A stretch of DNA of 64,000 nt from Agromyces cerinus subsp. cerinus (lineage in GTDB: Bacteria > Actinomycetota > Actinomycetes > Actinomycetales > Microbacteriaceae), in contig NZ_FSRJ01000003.1 in assembly GCF_900142065.1 (NCBI RefSeq), positions 1 through 64,000 on the forward strand. The letters are read 5' to 3'. The position numbers and the translations under genes are program-made. The notes beneath the pieces were generated by a model, which was not told the origin of the DNA, did no database searches, and worked only from the letters and a program-made list of their open reading frames with translations. Each line of letters starts with the position of its first letter. Position 1 is the first letter of the stretch. Below, one piece after another: positions 16,577-26,498 of this stretch.

Positions 16577-19324
16577 ATGACCATCGAGACTCAGAACAGC
16601 GCACCACAGGAGCACGTCGTCGAATGGTGGGCGCTCGCCCCCGACGACGTGATCGTGCAGGCGAAGACGGAATCGTCACGTGGGCTCACCTCGGCAGAGG
16701 CCGAGAAGCGCCTCGCCGAGGCCGGGCCCAACGCCCTGCAGAGCGCGCCACCGCCGAGCGTCTGGCGCATCGCGCTCAGCCAGGTGCTCGAGCTCATGAC
16801 GCTGATGCTCATCGCGGTGACGATCGTGTCGCTCCTCATCGGGCAGGTCACGACGGCGATCATCGTGGCGATCCTGGTGCTCTTCAACGTCATCACGGGC
16901 ACCCAGCAGGAGGTGAAGGCCCGCCGCAGCGTCGACGCGCTCGCGAAGCTGCAGACGCCGAAGGCGCGGGTCATCCGCGATGGCGTCCTGCTCCAGATCG
17001 ACGCGACGGGGCTCGTGCCCGGCGACATCGTCGAACTGGAATCCGGCGATCTCGTGCCGGCCGACGGCCGCATCCTCCGATCGGCGAACCTCGAGACGCA
17101 GGAGTCCTCGCTCACCGGCGAGTCCCTGCCGATCCCGAAGGGCCCGGCCGAGAACACCACGGGCACCGCGCTCGCCGACCGCACATCGATGGTGTTCCAG
17201 AACACCTCCGTCACCCGCGGCACGGCGCGCATCGTCGTCGTCGAGACCGGCATGCGCACCCAGATGGGTCGCATCGCCTCCTTGCTCACGCAGGTCGGCG
17301 ACAAGAAGTCCCCCCTCCAGCTCGAGCTCGACGGGCTCACGAAGGTGCTCGGCATCATCGCCTGGAGCGCGGTGCTCGTCATCGTCATCATCGGCTTCGT
17401 GCGCGGCCAGAGCCTCGACGAGCTGCTCTTCCTCGCCACCGCCGTCGCGATCTCCGCGATCCCGACCGGCCTGCCGGTGTTCGTGCAGAGCCTGCTCGCC
17501 TGGGGCGCCTCGAAGCTCGCGAAGGAACGCGCGATCGTCACGTCGCTGAACGACGTCGAGACGCTCGGCGCGACCAGTGCGATCTGCTCCGACAAGACCG
17601 GCACGCTGACGCTCAACATGATGACGGTGCGCACGGCCTGGTTCGGCAGCAACACCTACCGCGTCACGGGCGAGGGTTACTCGTTCGAGGGCCAGGTGCT
17701 CGGCACCTCCGACGAGCCGCTCGACGCCCCGACGCTCGGACTCGCGATCGGGCTGCCGAACGATGCGACGGTGTCGTCCGACGGCGCCGTGGTGGGCGAC
17801 CCCACCGAGGCCGCACTCGTGGTGCTCGCCGCGAGGCTCGGCATCGATGCCGACCAGGCGCGCAAGGACTATCCGCGTCTCGCCGAAGTCCCGTTCGACT
17901 CGGACTACAAGTTCATGGCCACCCTGCAGCGCATCCCCTTCCGCGGCGAGCAGCGACTCGTGCTCATCGTGAAGGGCGCCCCCGACGTGGTGCTCGGCCG
18001 CTGCACGACGATGCTCGACGAGAAGCGCGAGGTCGTGCCCGTGGCGTCCGACTCGGCGACCACGGAGCTCGAGCGCATGTCGGCCACCGGGCTCCGCACG
18101 CTCGCGATCGCAGCCCGGTTCCTCGACGACGCCGACGAGGGCCGCATCGCGGCCGACCCGATGACCTGGGTCTCCGAGTTGGTGCTCATCGGCATCGTCG
18201 GCATCGTCGACCCGCTGCGCACCGAGGCGAAGGACGCCGTCGCCGTGGCGCACAACGCCGGCATCGACGTGCGCATGATCACGGGCGACCACGCCGTGAC
18301 CGCCGGGGCGATCGGCGCCGAGCTCGGACTCGGCACCGGGGCCGTGAGCGGCGCCGACCTCAAGGAGATGAGCGACGAGGAACTCGCGCGTCGCCTGCCC
18401 GACCTGCACGTGTTCGGCCGGGTCACGCCCGACGACAAGCTGCGGCTGGTCCGCCTCCTTCAGGCCGACGGCGCCATCGTCGCGATGACCGGCGACGCCG
18501 TGAACGACGCTGCGGCGATCAAGCAGGCCAACATCGGCGTCGCGATGGGCTCGGGATCCGAGGTGACGAAGCAGGCCGCGAAGCTCGTGCTCACCGACGA
18601 CAACTTCGCGACCCTGGTGCACGCCGTCGAGATCGGCCGCATCGTCTACTCGAAGATCACCGCGTACCTGCGCTTCCAGATGACGCAGTTGCTCAGCCTG
18701 ATCATGCTGTTCCTCGCCGCGAGTGCGTTCTCGATCGCCGAGGGCGTCGCACTGTTCCCAGCCCAGGTGCTGTTCATCAACTTCTTCGTGGCCCTGTTCG
18801 CGGTGTTCGCGATCGCCGCCGACGCGAACCCGCCCGGCATCATGAACCACCCCCCGCGCGACCCGAAGGTCGGCGTCGTCAATCCCGTCTCGCTCGTGGA
18901 GTGGCTCGTCTACGGCGCGGTCATCTTCCTCATCGCGCTGGTGCCGCTCGTCTGGGGGCCTGATGTGCCGAGCCCGTCCGAGCCGACCGCGTCGATGACG
19001 ATGGCCTATGTCGTGCTCGGCTTCGCCACCGTGCTGAGCGCCCTGCTCATGCGTCGCACCCCCGAGTCGGGCCTGCTGGCGCCCATCGCGGCTGTGGCGA
19101 AGATCCTGGTCTGGCCGGTCCTGCTCATCATCGCGTCGACCGAGATCGGCGTGCTCCAGCGGATGCTCGGCACGGTGTCGCTGACGGGCTGGCAGTGGCT
19201 GGAGTGCATCGGGCTGACCCTGATCCTCCTGGTCGTCGTCGAAGGCGACAAGTGGTTCCGCCGGCGTCGGCTCGCGAGCCGTCAGGCCGACGTGGGTGTG
19301 GCCGCGACCACCGGCATCCGCTGA
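16577..19324 (+). CDS. P-type ATPase, cation-transporting (P2-like) with variant motifs
   Basis: The 915-residue protein has all P-type parts: a cation ATPase N-terminal domain, an actuator with LTGES, phosphorylation site DKTGT (Asp339), an N domain with KGAPD, and about ten membrane helices with a C-terminal helical region. Two hallmark motifs differ: the helix-4 PEGLP reads PTGLP, and the usual TGDGVNDAPAL reads TGDAVNDAAAI. Overall order matches P2 (Ca2+/Na+/K+) pumps, and the Glu loss in helix 4 argues against a typical Ca2+ pump. The ATG at 16577 follows the operator-like palindrome at 16544. It is divergent from the RlmG-like gene. Ion specificity is unknown. Confidence 0.88.
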   Translation: MTIETQNSAPQEHVVEWWALAPDDVIVQAKTESSRGLTSAEAEKRLAEAGPNALQSAPPPSVWRIALSQVLELMTLMLIAVTIVSLLIGQVTTAIIVAILVLFNVITGTQQEVKARRSVDALAKLQTPKARVIRDGVLLQIDATGLVPGDIVELESGDLVPADGRILRSANLETQESSLTGESLPIPKGPAENTTGTALADRTSMVFQNTSVTRGTARIVVVETGMRTQMGRIASLLTQVGDKKSPLQLELDGLTKVLGIIAWSAVLVIVIIGFVRGQSLDELLFLATAVAISAIPTGLPVFVQSLLAWGASKLAKERAIVTSLNDVETLGATSAICSDKTGTLTLNMMTVRTAWFGSNTYRVTGEGYSFEGQVLGTSDEPLDAPTLGLAIGLPNDATVSSDGAVVGDPTEAALVVLAARLGIDADQARKDYPRLAEVPFDSDYKFMATLQRIPFRGEQRLVLIVKGAPDVVLGRCTTMLDEKREVVPVASDSATTELERMSATGLRTLAIAARFLDDADEGRIAADPMTWVSELVLIGIVGIVDPLRTEAKDAVAVAHNAGIDVRMITGDHAVTAGAIGAELGLGTGAVSGADLKEMSDEELARRLPDLHVFGRVTPDDKLRLVRLLQADGAIVAMTGDAVNDAAAIKQANIGVAMGSGSEVTKQAAKLVLTDDNFATLVHAVEIGRIVYSKITAYLRFQMTQLLSLIMLFLAASAFSIAEGVALFPAQVLFINFFVALFAVFAIAADANPPGIMNHPPRDPKVGVVNPVSLVEWLVYGAVIFLIALVPLVWGPDVPSPSEPTASMTMAYVVLGFATVLSALLMRRTPESGLLAPIAAVAKILVWPVLLIIASTEIGVLQRMLGTVSLTGWQWLECIGLTLILLVVVEGDKWFRRRRLASRQADVGVAATTGIR

Positions 19325-19379
19325 GCCCCGTTCTCGGCTGGGTGCGGCTCTCGGCGGGGTTTGCTACCCTCGGTGCCGC

Positions 19380-20108
19380 ATGCAGGACGCACGAGCCGGG
19401 GGACGACGGGCGGCGCGACGGAAGGTCGCGACGCCCGTGACGCGTCCCCGGGCCGGAGTGCGCTCGCAAGCGCACCGACCTCGGCGATCGCTCGCGGCGG
19501 CCGCCGTGCTCTCGGTCATCGGCCTCCTCGCCGGGTTCGCCATCGCGCCGCTGCCCCAACCCGGCGACGCGCTCCCCTACGCCGCTGCAGACACCCCGCA
19601 CCGCGGCGACGTGCAGTCGCTCGACGTCGCGTCGGACGTCGCCGCCCCGGCGGTCTCGCACGAGTCCTACGTCGCGACGACCGGCGCGCAGACGCTGGTC
19701 GCCGGCGGCACCAACGTCGACTGGTCCAAGCTCGTGCTCGTCGAGGGCGGCTGGCCACTGACCGAGGAGAACGTCACCTTCATGATGCGCTGGATGCGTC
19801 AGGAGAACGGCGCCGACAACTGGTGGAACCGCAACAACCCGCTGAACAACGGCCAGGGTTCCGGCGGTGGATCCGGTCTCGGCAGCTACGCGACCCTCGT
19901 CGAGGCCGCGTACTACGCCGCCGAGAACCTGCAGTCGGGGCGCTACCCCGAGGTCGATGCGGCGCTCGCCCGCGGCGACTCGGCCGATGCCACCGCGCAG
20001 GCGATCTGGGCGTCGGCGTGGGCGTCGAGCCATTACGGCTACGGCACCCACTGGAGTTCGCGCCCCTACGAGGTCATCGAGGCGCCCGCCTCGGCCTGGG
20101 GTCGCTGA
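19380..20108 (+). CDS. Secreted protein, possible cell-wall-acting domain
   Basis: The 242-residue protein has an Arg-rich start, a membrane helix or signal peptide (about residues 36-60), and a C-terminal domain (about 115-240) with MMRWMRQENGADNWWNRNNPLNNG and a Gly/Ser loop, followed by SYATLVEAAYYAAENLQSGRYPEVDAAL. The Trp/Asn-rich start and helical layout suggest a lysozyme-like or glucosaminidase-like fold, but I cannot name the family and no catalytic residue can be assigned with confidence. A TACCCT box lies 10 nt before the ATG. The gene ends inside a 31-bp tandem repeat shared with the hspR 3' end. Confidence 0.75.
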   Translation: MQDARAGGRRAARRKVATPVTRPRAGVRSQAHRPRRSLAAAAVLSVIGLLAGFAIAPLPQPGDALPYAAADTPHRGDVQSLDVASDVAAPAVSHESYVATTGAQTLVAGGTNVDWSKLVLVEGGWPLTEENVTFMMRWMRQENGADNWWNRNNPLNNGQGSGGGSGLGSYATLVEAAYYAAENLQSGRYPEVDAALARGDSADATAQAIWASAWASSHYGYGTHWSSRPYEVIEAPASAWGR

Positions 20109-20162
20109 ACCCGGCCACTCGCGCTCCAGGGGTCGCTGAACCCGGCTACTCGCGCTCGAGGG
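20101..20162. repeat. 31-bp tandem duplication across two convergent gene ends
   Basis: Two consecutive 31-nt units (20101-20131 and 20132-20162) share GTCGCTGAACCCGGC-ACTCGCGCTC with three substitutions. The first unit contains the stop of the secreted-protein gene (plus strand), and the second contains the stop of hspR (minus strand, 20146-20148). The duplication thus joins both 3' ends. Confidence 0.9.
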
Positions 20163-20568
20163 GTCGCCACACGACGACCGCGTTCTCGCGTCGCACGCGG
20201 GTGCCCGCCTTCAGCGAGATGACCTCGCCGGCTGCCCCGGCCGCGAAGACGCGCCGGCCCGGCCGGTTCAGCATCTCGTCAGCGAGCGCGCCCTCGAGTT
20301 CGCGCACCCGGGCGCGCAGCGTCGCCACCTCGTCTTCGAGGCCGAGCACCCGGCGGATTCCTTCGAGGCTCACGCCCTCGCTCGAGAGCTGCGCGATCTC
20401 GCGCAACTGCACGACATCGTGCATCGAGTAGCGACGCGACTTGCCCGCGGTGCGGGTCGGTGAGACGAGCCCGAGCCGGTCGTACTGGCGCAGCGTCTGC
20501 GGGTGCATGCCCGCGAGCTCGGCGGCGACGGAGATGACGAAGAGCGGGCTCCTCTCGTTCATCTCCAC
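20146..20568 (-). CDS. hspR: Heat-shock repressor HspR (MerR family)
   Basis: This 140-residue protein has the MerR-type winged helix (FVISVAAELAGMHPQTLRQYDRLGLVSPTRTAGKSRRYS, about residues 10-48), a coiled-coil (about 75-100) and a variable tail with AGEVISL. HspR binds HAIR operators and represses dnaK operons with DnaK as a corepressor. The gene is last in dnaK-grpE-dnaJ-hspR, beginning 3 nt after the dnaJ stop, and two HAIR sites lie upstream of dnaK, so autoregulation is expected. An internal ATG two codons later is possible. Confidence 0.93.
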   Translation of the reverse strand: MEMNERSPLFVISVAAELAGMHPQTLRQYDRLGLVSPTRTAGKSRRYSMHDVVQLREIAQLSSEGVSLEGIRRVLGLEDEVATLRARVRELEGALADEMLNRPGRRVFAAGAAGEVISLKAGTRVRRENAVVVWRPLERE

Positions 20569-20571
20569 CGC

Positions 20572-21567
20572 CTAGCCCTTCGCCTTCGCGAGCAGGTCGT
20601 CGCGTGGGTTCTCGTCGGGCAGCAGCGCGGCGAACTCCTCGAGCTTCGCCTCGGCCTCCTTGGAGAGGTGCGAGGGAACGGCGACCTGCACGACTGCGAG
20701 CAGGTCTCCGGTGCCCTTCTGCGTCTTCACGCCACGGCCCTTCACGCGCAGCACCCGGCCGCTCGGCGTGCCGGGCGCGACCCGCACCTTGACGGGGTCG
20801 CCGCCCAGGGTCGGCACCTGGATGGTCGCGCCGAGCGCGGCCTCGGTGAACGTGACGGGCACGGTGACCCGGAGGTTCAGGCCGTCGCGCTCGAAGACCG
20901 GGTGCTTGCGCACGGTCACGGTCAGCACGATGTCGCCGGGTTCGCCGCCGTCGGGCGAGGGCTGGCCCTTGCCGCGCAGGCGGATCTTCTGCCCGTCGGC
21001 GACGCCCGCCGGAATGCGCACCGTGATCGGCTTGCCCTCAGCGCTCTGCAGGGTGATCTGGTCGCCCTGGGTGGCGGTGATGAAGTCGAGCGTCGTCGAC
21101 GCCGTGACATCCCGGCCCTTGGTGGGGCCGCCGGTGCCGCGGTAGCCGCCCGTCGGCTGGCCGAAGCGGCCGCCGCCGAAGAGCCCGCCGAGCAGGTCGT
21201 CGTAGTCGCCGCCCTGCTGGAACGTGTATGACTGGCCGCGGCCCCCGCCGCCCTGGCCGAACATGCCGCCGAAGACGTCTTCGAAGCCGCCGGCGCCGCC
21301 GGCACTGCCGGGCGCCGTGAACCGGGCGCCGGAGCCCATGGCCCGCACCGCGTCGTACTCCTTGCGCTGCTCGGCATCGGCGAGCACCGAGTGCGCCTCG
21401 CTGATCTCCTTGAACTTCGCCTCGGCGGCAGCGTCACCGGGGTTGGAGTCGGGGTGGTACTTGCGCGCGAGCTTGCGGTACGTCTTCTTGAGTTCCGCGT
21501 CGCTCACGTCTTTGGAGACGCCGAGCACCTTGTAGAAGTCCTTGTCGAACCAATCCTGACTGGCCAC
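20572..21567 (-). CDS. dnaJ: DnaJ/CbpA-type Hsp40 co-chaperone (no zinc finger)
   Basis: The 331-residue protein has a J domain with the HPD motif (KLARKYHPDSNPGD), a Gly/Phe-rich linker, and two C-terminal beta domains. The four CxxCxGxG zinc repeats of type I DnaJ are absent, so it is a type II (CbpA/DnaJ1-like) co-chaperone that stimulates DnaK ATPase. The start is GTG at 21567: the AGGAGG ribosome site (21579-21574) sits 6 nt upstream, whereas the GTG at 21573 abuts it. It lies between grpE and hspR in the heat-shock operon. Confidence 0.93.
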   Translation of the reverse strand: MASQDWFDKDFYKVLGVSKDVSDAELKKTYRKLARKYHPDSNPGDAAAEAKFKEISEAHSVLADAEQRKEYDAVRAMGSGARFTAPGSAGGAGGFEDVFGGMFGQGGGGRGQSYTFQQGGDYDDLLGGLFGGGRFGQPTGGYRGTGGPTKGRDVTASTTLDFITATQGDQITLQSAEGKPITVRIPAGVADGQKIRLRGKGQPSPDGGEPGDIVLTVTVRKHPVFERDGLNLRVTVPVTFTEAALGATIQVPTLGGDPVKVRVAPGTPSGRVLRVKGRGVKTQKGTGDLLAVVQVAVPSHLSKEAEAKLEEFAALLPDENPRDDLLAKAKG

Positions 21568-21625
21568 CGGCACCTCCTCTCTCGTATCTGTCTGAAGTCT
21601 GTCTTGAGTCTGTCTGAAAACCGTG

Positions 21626-21671
21626 TCGGCCGGCCGGCGACATCCGCGAACGGATGCCGCGGGCCGGCCGA
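21626..21671 (-). terminator. Long imperfect hairpin between grpE and dnaJ
   Basis: CATCCG/CGGATG around a CGAA loop (21647-21650) extends through mismatches into GCCGGCC/GGCCGGC arms. It lies just past the grpE stop and could attenuate read-through into dnaJ or stabilise the upstream mRNA. There is no T-run. Confidence 0.45.
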
Positions 21672-21678
21672 GTCGGGT

Positions 21679-22266
21679 CTACTGCGGGGTCTTCACGACG
21701 ACCTTCGCTGCGCGGAGCAGCGTGCCGCCGAGGGTGTACCCGGTCTCGACGACGTCGGCGATCGTGTCGATCTCGACGTCGGCCGACGGCTGCTGGAAGA
21801 TCGCCTCGTGCCGCTGCGGGTCGAACGGCTCGCCGACCGCGCCGAACGCGGTGAGTCCGAGCTTCTCGACCGAGCCGCGCAGCTTCGCCGCGATGGTCGC
21901 GAACGGGGCGTCGCCCTCGAGGTCGCCGTGCTTCTCGGCACGGTCGAGGTCGTCGAGCACGGGCAGCAGCACGGCCACGGCCGCGCCGACGGCGCGCTCC
22001 CGCTCGAGTTCGCGGTTGGCCTCGGTGCGCTTGCGGTAGTTGGCGTACTCCGCGGTGATGCGCTTGAGGTCGGCGAGGTGCTCGTCGCTCGGATCCTGCA
22101 CCTCGGCGTTCGCCGCGTTCAGGATGTCGTCGACCGTGAGCACCTCGTCGTCGTCGACCTCGAGGCCCTCCCCCTCGGGGGCGACGGATGCCGCGGCATC
22201 CGTCGCCTCGTCGGTGGAACCGGCGTCGGGTTCGGGGACTTCGGGAGTCTCCTTCTCGTCTGCCAT
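21679..22266 (-). CDS. grpE: Nucleotide exchange factor GrpE
   Basis: This 195-residue protein has an acidic N-terminal tail (to about residue 60), a long coiled-coil with ITAEYANYRKRTEANRELERE, and the C-terminal beta domain with PFDPQRHEAIFQQP and VVETGYTLGGTLLRAAKVVV. GrpE exchanges ADP for ATP on DnaK. It begins 2 nt after the dnaK stop, which indicates a single transcript. Length and motifs are typical for actinobacteria. Confidence 0.96.
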   Translation of the reverse strand: MADEKETPEVPEPDAGSTDEATDAAASVAPEGEGLEVDDDEVLTVDDILNAANAEVQDPSDEHLADLKRITAEYANYRKRTEANRELERERAVGAAVAVLLPVLDDLDRAEKHGDLEGDAPFATIAAKLRGSVEKLGLTAFGAVGEPFDPQRHEAIFQQPSADVEIDTIADVVETGYTLGGTLLRAAKVVVKTPQ

Positions 22267-22268
22267 GG

Positions 22269-24134
<1,866 letters not shown>

Positions 24135-24257
24135 GTGTTTCTCCTTCTCCCCGCCCGCCTGCCCGGGCCGCGCGGGAGCACCGCACGACTCATCGAGCAA
24201 CGAGCCGGATACCGGTCCGACCCTTGCTGGCCCGCAACCGAAGTACCTGAGGCAAGA

Positions 24258-24278
24258 CTTGAGCCTTGCCGACTCAAG
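24258..24278 (-). promoter_or_regulatory. HAIR operator 1 for HspR
   Basis: CTTGAGC-N7-ACTCAAG matches the HspR-associated inverted repeat (CTTGAGT-N7-ACTCAAG) with one change. It overlaps the predicted -10 region of the dnaK promoter, so bound HspR would block RNA polymerase. Confidence 0.88.
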
Positions 24279-24305
24279 CTTCTCAACACCCCGTGAACGT
24301 GTCAA
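24277..24305 (-). promoter_or_regulatory. Probable dnaK promoter
   Basis: On the minus strand a perfect TTGACA (24305-24300) is followed after 17 nt by GAAGCT (24282-24277), a poor -10 box that overlaps HAIR 1. The two HAIR sites flank the -35. The exact start site cannot be fixed. Confidence 0.5.
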
Positions 24306-24320
24306 GTCGAGGCGGTGAAA

Positions 24321-24341
24321 CTTGAGTGTACTTGACTCAAC
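24321..24341 (-). promoter_or_regulatory. HAIR operator 2 for HspR
   Basis: CTTGAGT-N7-ACTCAAC has a perfect left half and one mismatch in the right half of the HAIR consensus. It lies upstream of the TTGACA box. Its centre is 63 bp from that of HAIR 1, six helical turns, so HspR may bind both on the same DNA face. Confidence 0.82.
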
Positions 24342-24446
24342 TCACAGCGGGTGTCCAGTATTCCCCTGTTGGGGCTACCGGCGGCGACCGCTGATCCCTA
24401 GAGTTTCGCGCAGTGCGCCACGTGGAGACGACGAGGGGAAGCGACC
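24342..24446. other. Intergenic remainder between dnaK regulatory region and M1 peptidase
   Basis: Together with the HAIR region this completes the 312-nt gap at 24135-24446. It holds a TAGAGT box (24397-24402) that could serve the M1 peptidase, and a GAGGGGA ribosome site ahead of its GTG. Nothing else was seen. Confidence 0.4.
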
Positions 24447-25973
24447 GTGAACCGGAGACGAATGCAACTGGTGGGCGGCCTGACGGTCGCACTCGCGGTG
24501 ATCGGAGGCCTCGGTGCGACCGGAGCGGTCGCCGCCCCCGGATCACCGGGCGGCCCGCGCTATACGGCGGGCGCGCAGGGTGCGGGCGACGCGTACTTCC
24601 CGAACGCCGGCAACGGCGGGTACGACGTGCAGCACTACGACCTCGGCGTCACCTACACGCCGCCCGCGGCCGCGCCTGCGCCGCTCATCGGGCAGTTCGA
24701 GGGCATCGCCACGATCGACCTCGTCGCCACGCAGGACCTCGACCGGTTCAACCTCGACCTCCGCGGCATGACGGTCGGCTCGGTGACGGTGAACGGCAAG
24801 CCCGCGACATCCGTCGCGCCTCCGGCGCCCGGGGCCGTGGTCGACGGCGCCGCGTACTGGCACGTGCAGAACGACGCCGAGCGCGTCTGGGAGCTCACCG
24901 TGCAGCCCCGCCCGAAGCTCAAGGCCGGCCAGACCGCCCGGGTGGTCGTCGAGTACGGGGGCCCGACGACGCGACCGCTCGACATCGAGGACGCGCTCTA
25001 CGGGTGGGTGACCACGCGCGACGGCGCCATGGTGGCCAGCGAGCCGGAGGGCTCGATGACCTGGTACCCCGTCAGCGACCACCAGACCGACAAGGCGAGC
25101 TACAGCTTCGCGATCACCGTGCCGGAGGGCAAGTCCGCCGTGGCGAACGGCATGCAGCCCCGGCCCGAGGTCACGGCCGACGGCTGGACCACCTGGTACT
25201 GGGACGCCCCCGACCAGCAGGCCAGTTACCTGACGACGGCATCGGTGGGCGACTTCGACGTGCGGGACACCTATTTCTCGGCGAGCGGCGTGCCGATCAT
25301 CGACGCGGTCGACACGAAGCTCTCGCCCGCGCGACTCGCGACCACGAACGCGAGCCTCGCGCGACAGGCCGCGATGATCGACTTCTTCGAGAGCCGGTTC
25401 GGCCCGTACCCGTTCACCTCGTTCGGGGCGATCGTCGACAACGACACGGTCGGGTACGCCCTCGAGACGCAGACCCGCCCGGTGTACTCGAGCCAGGCCG
25501 GCCAGGGCACGGTCGCGCACGAGCTCGCGCACCAGTGGTTCGGCGACGCGGTGAGCCCCGAACGCTGGCAGGACATCTGGCTCAACGAGGGCTGGGCCAC
25601 CTACGCGACCCGCATGTGGACCGAGGAGAACGGCGGGACCACTGCGCAGCAGGCCTACGACAACTGGTACAACCAGACTCGCCCTGCCTCGTACTGGCAG
25701 CTCCAGATCGGCGACCCGGGCGCGCTCGGGCTGTTCCAGGGCCCGGTCTACGACCGCGGCGCCGGTACCCTGCACGCGCTCCGCGTCGAGCTCGGTGACG
25801 AGGCGTTCTTCGCCGGCACCCGGCTCTGGCTCGAGCGCTACGACGACTCGGCCGCGACGGCCGACGACTTCCAGGCCGTCTTCGAAGAGGTCTCCGGAGC
25901 CGACCTCGACGACTTCTTCCAGACCTGGCTGTACGAGCAGGCGAAGCCGCCGGCCACCTGGACCACGCCGTAG
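24447..25973 (+). CDS. Secreted M1 family metallopeptidase (aminopeptidase-like)
   Basis: The 508-residue protein has a signal peptide (cleavage near AVAA, residue 30), the M1 N-terminal beta domain, and the zinc site His358-Glu359-Leu-Ala-His362 with third ligand Glu381 in NEGW, 18 residues on. The exopeptidase GAMEN motif is replaced by GAIVDN (residues 327-332) before GYALETQTRPVYS, so exopeptidase behaviour is uncertain. The C-terminal ERAP-like domain is missing, as in short actinobacterial relatives. The GTG start at 24447 has GAGGGGA upstream. It probably trims peptides outside the cell. Confidence 0.9.
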   Translation: MNRRRMQLVGGLTVALAVIGGLGATGAVAAPGSPGGPRYTAGAQGAGDAYFPNAGNGGYDVQHYDLGVTYTPPAAAPAPLIGQFEGIATIDLVATQDLDRFNLDLRGMTVGSVTVNGKPATSVAPPAPGAVVDGAAYWHVQNDAERVWELTVQPRPKLKAGQTARVVVEYGGPTTRPLDIEDALYGWVTTRDGAMVASEPEGSMTWYPVSDHQTDKASYSFAITVPEGKSAVANGMQPRPEVTADGWTTWYWDAPDQQASYLTTASVGDFDVRDTYFSASGVPIIDAVDTKLSPARLATTNASLARQAAMIDFFESRFGPYPFTSFGAIVDNDTVGYALETQTRPVYSSQAGQGTVAHELAHQWFGDAVSPERWQDIWLNEGWATYATRMWTEENGGTTAQQAYDNWYNQTRPASYWQLQIGDPGALGLFQGPVYDRGAGTLHALRVELGDEAFFAGTRLWLERYDDSAATADDFQAVFEEVSGADLDDFFQTWLYEQAKPPATWTTP

Positions 25974-26019
25974 GCGGCCGCCACGGGCAACGGGTCCGCG
26001 CCTGACGGTCGGGCCCGGA

Positions 26020-26025
26020 TAGTGT
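26020..26025 (+). promoter_or_regulatory. -10 box for a leaderless DUF3995 transcript
   Basis: TAGTGT ends 7 nt before the ATG at 26033, so the mRNA would begin at the start codon. No ribosome-binding site is present. Confidence 0.5.
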
Positions 26026-26032
26026 GGGGCGC

Positions 26033-26479
26033 ATGCGCGGTGCTTCCGGGGTGGTGCTGGCGTCGAGGGCGGTCGCGGCCGTCGGACTCGTGAGCGTCGG
26101 GGTACTGCACGGCATCTGGGCGGGCGGCTCGAGCTGGCCCGCGAAGAGCCGAGCCGAGCTGGCGGACGCGACGGTTGGATCGACCTCCGTCGAACCGGCA
26201 CCCATCGCGACCGCGGTGGTGGCGGTGATGGCGACGGCGGCCGGCATCGTCGCCGGCGGAGCGCTGGGCGACCGTCCGATCGCGGTGCTCGCCCGGCGCG
26301 CCACCGGGTCGGCGTTGCTGACCCGAGGCGCGGCCGGTGGCGTCGTCGCATGCAGGGTGCTCGGCCTGCCGGACCCGAGCGAGCGGTTCCGCAGGTTCGA
26401 CGCACGCTTCTACCGGCCGCTCTGCCTCGTGCTCGGGGTCGCGGCGCTGGTCGGAGCTCGTCGGAGCCCGTCGGACTGA
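26033..26479 (+). CDS. DUF3995-type small membrane protein
   Basis: The 148-residue protein has about four hydrophobic stretches (about 5-30, 57-80, 95-110 and 125-142) and the SVGVLHGIWAGGSSWPAKSRAELADAT segment typical of DUF3995 proteins. These are uncharacterised inner-membrane proteins. A TAGTGT box 7 nt before the ATG argues for this start over a GTG three codons upstream. It is followed 19 nt later by a lipoprotein gene. Confidence 0.75.
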   Translation: MRGASGVVLASRAVAAVGLVSVGVLHGIWAGGSSWPAKSRAELADATVGSTSVEPAPIATAVVAVMATAAGIVAGGALGDRPIAVLARRATGSALLTRGAAGGVVACRVLGLPDPSERFRRFDARFYRPLCLVLGVAALVGARRSPSD

Positions 26480-26498
26480 CGGTCGATATGCTCGCGAC

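Noticed and set aside
15451-18963. Plus-strand open frame of over 1100 codons
   Set aside because: It overlaps the RlmG-like gene in antisense and the P-type ATPase in another frame. The ATPase frame holds all conserved motifs, so the long frame is a shadow.
20572-21573. dnaJ start at GTG 21573
   Set aside because: The AGGAGG site abuts this codon; the GTG at 21567 has normal spacing.
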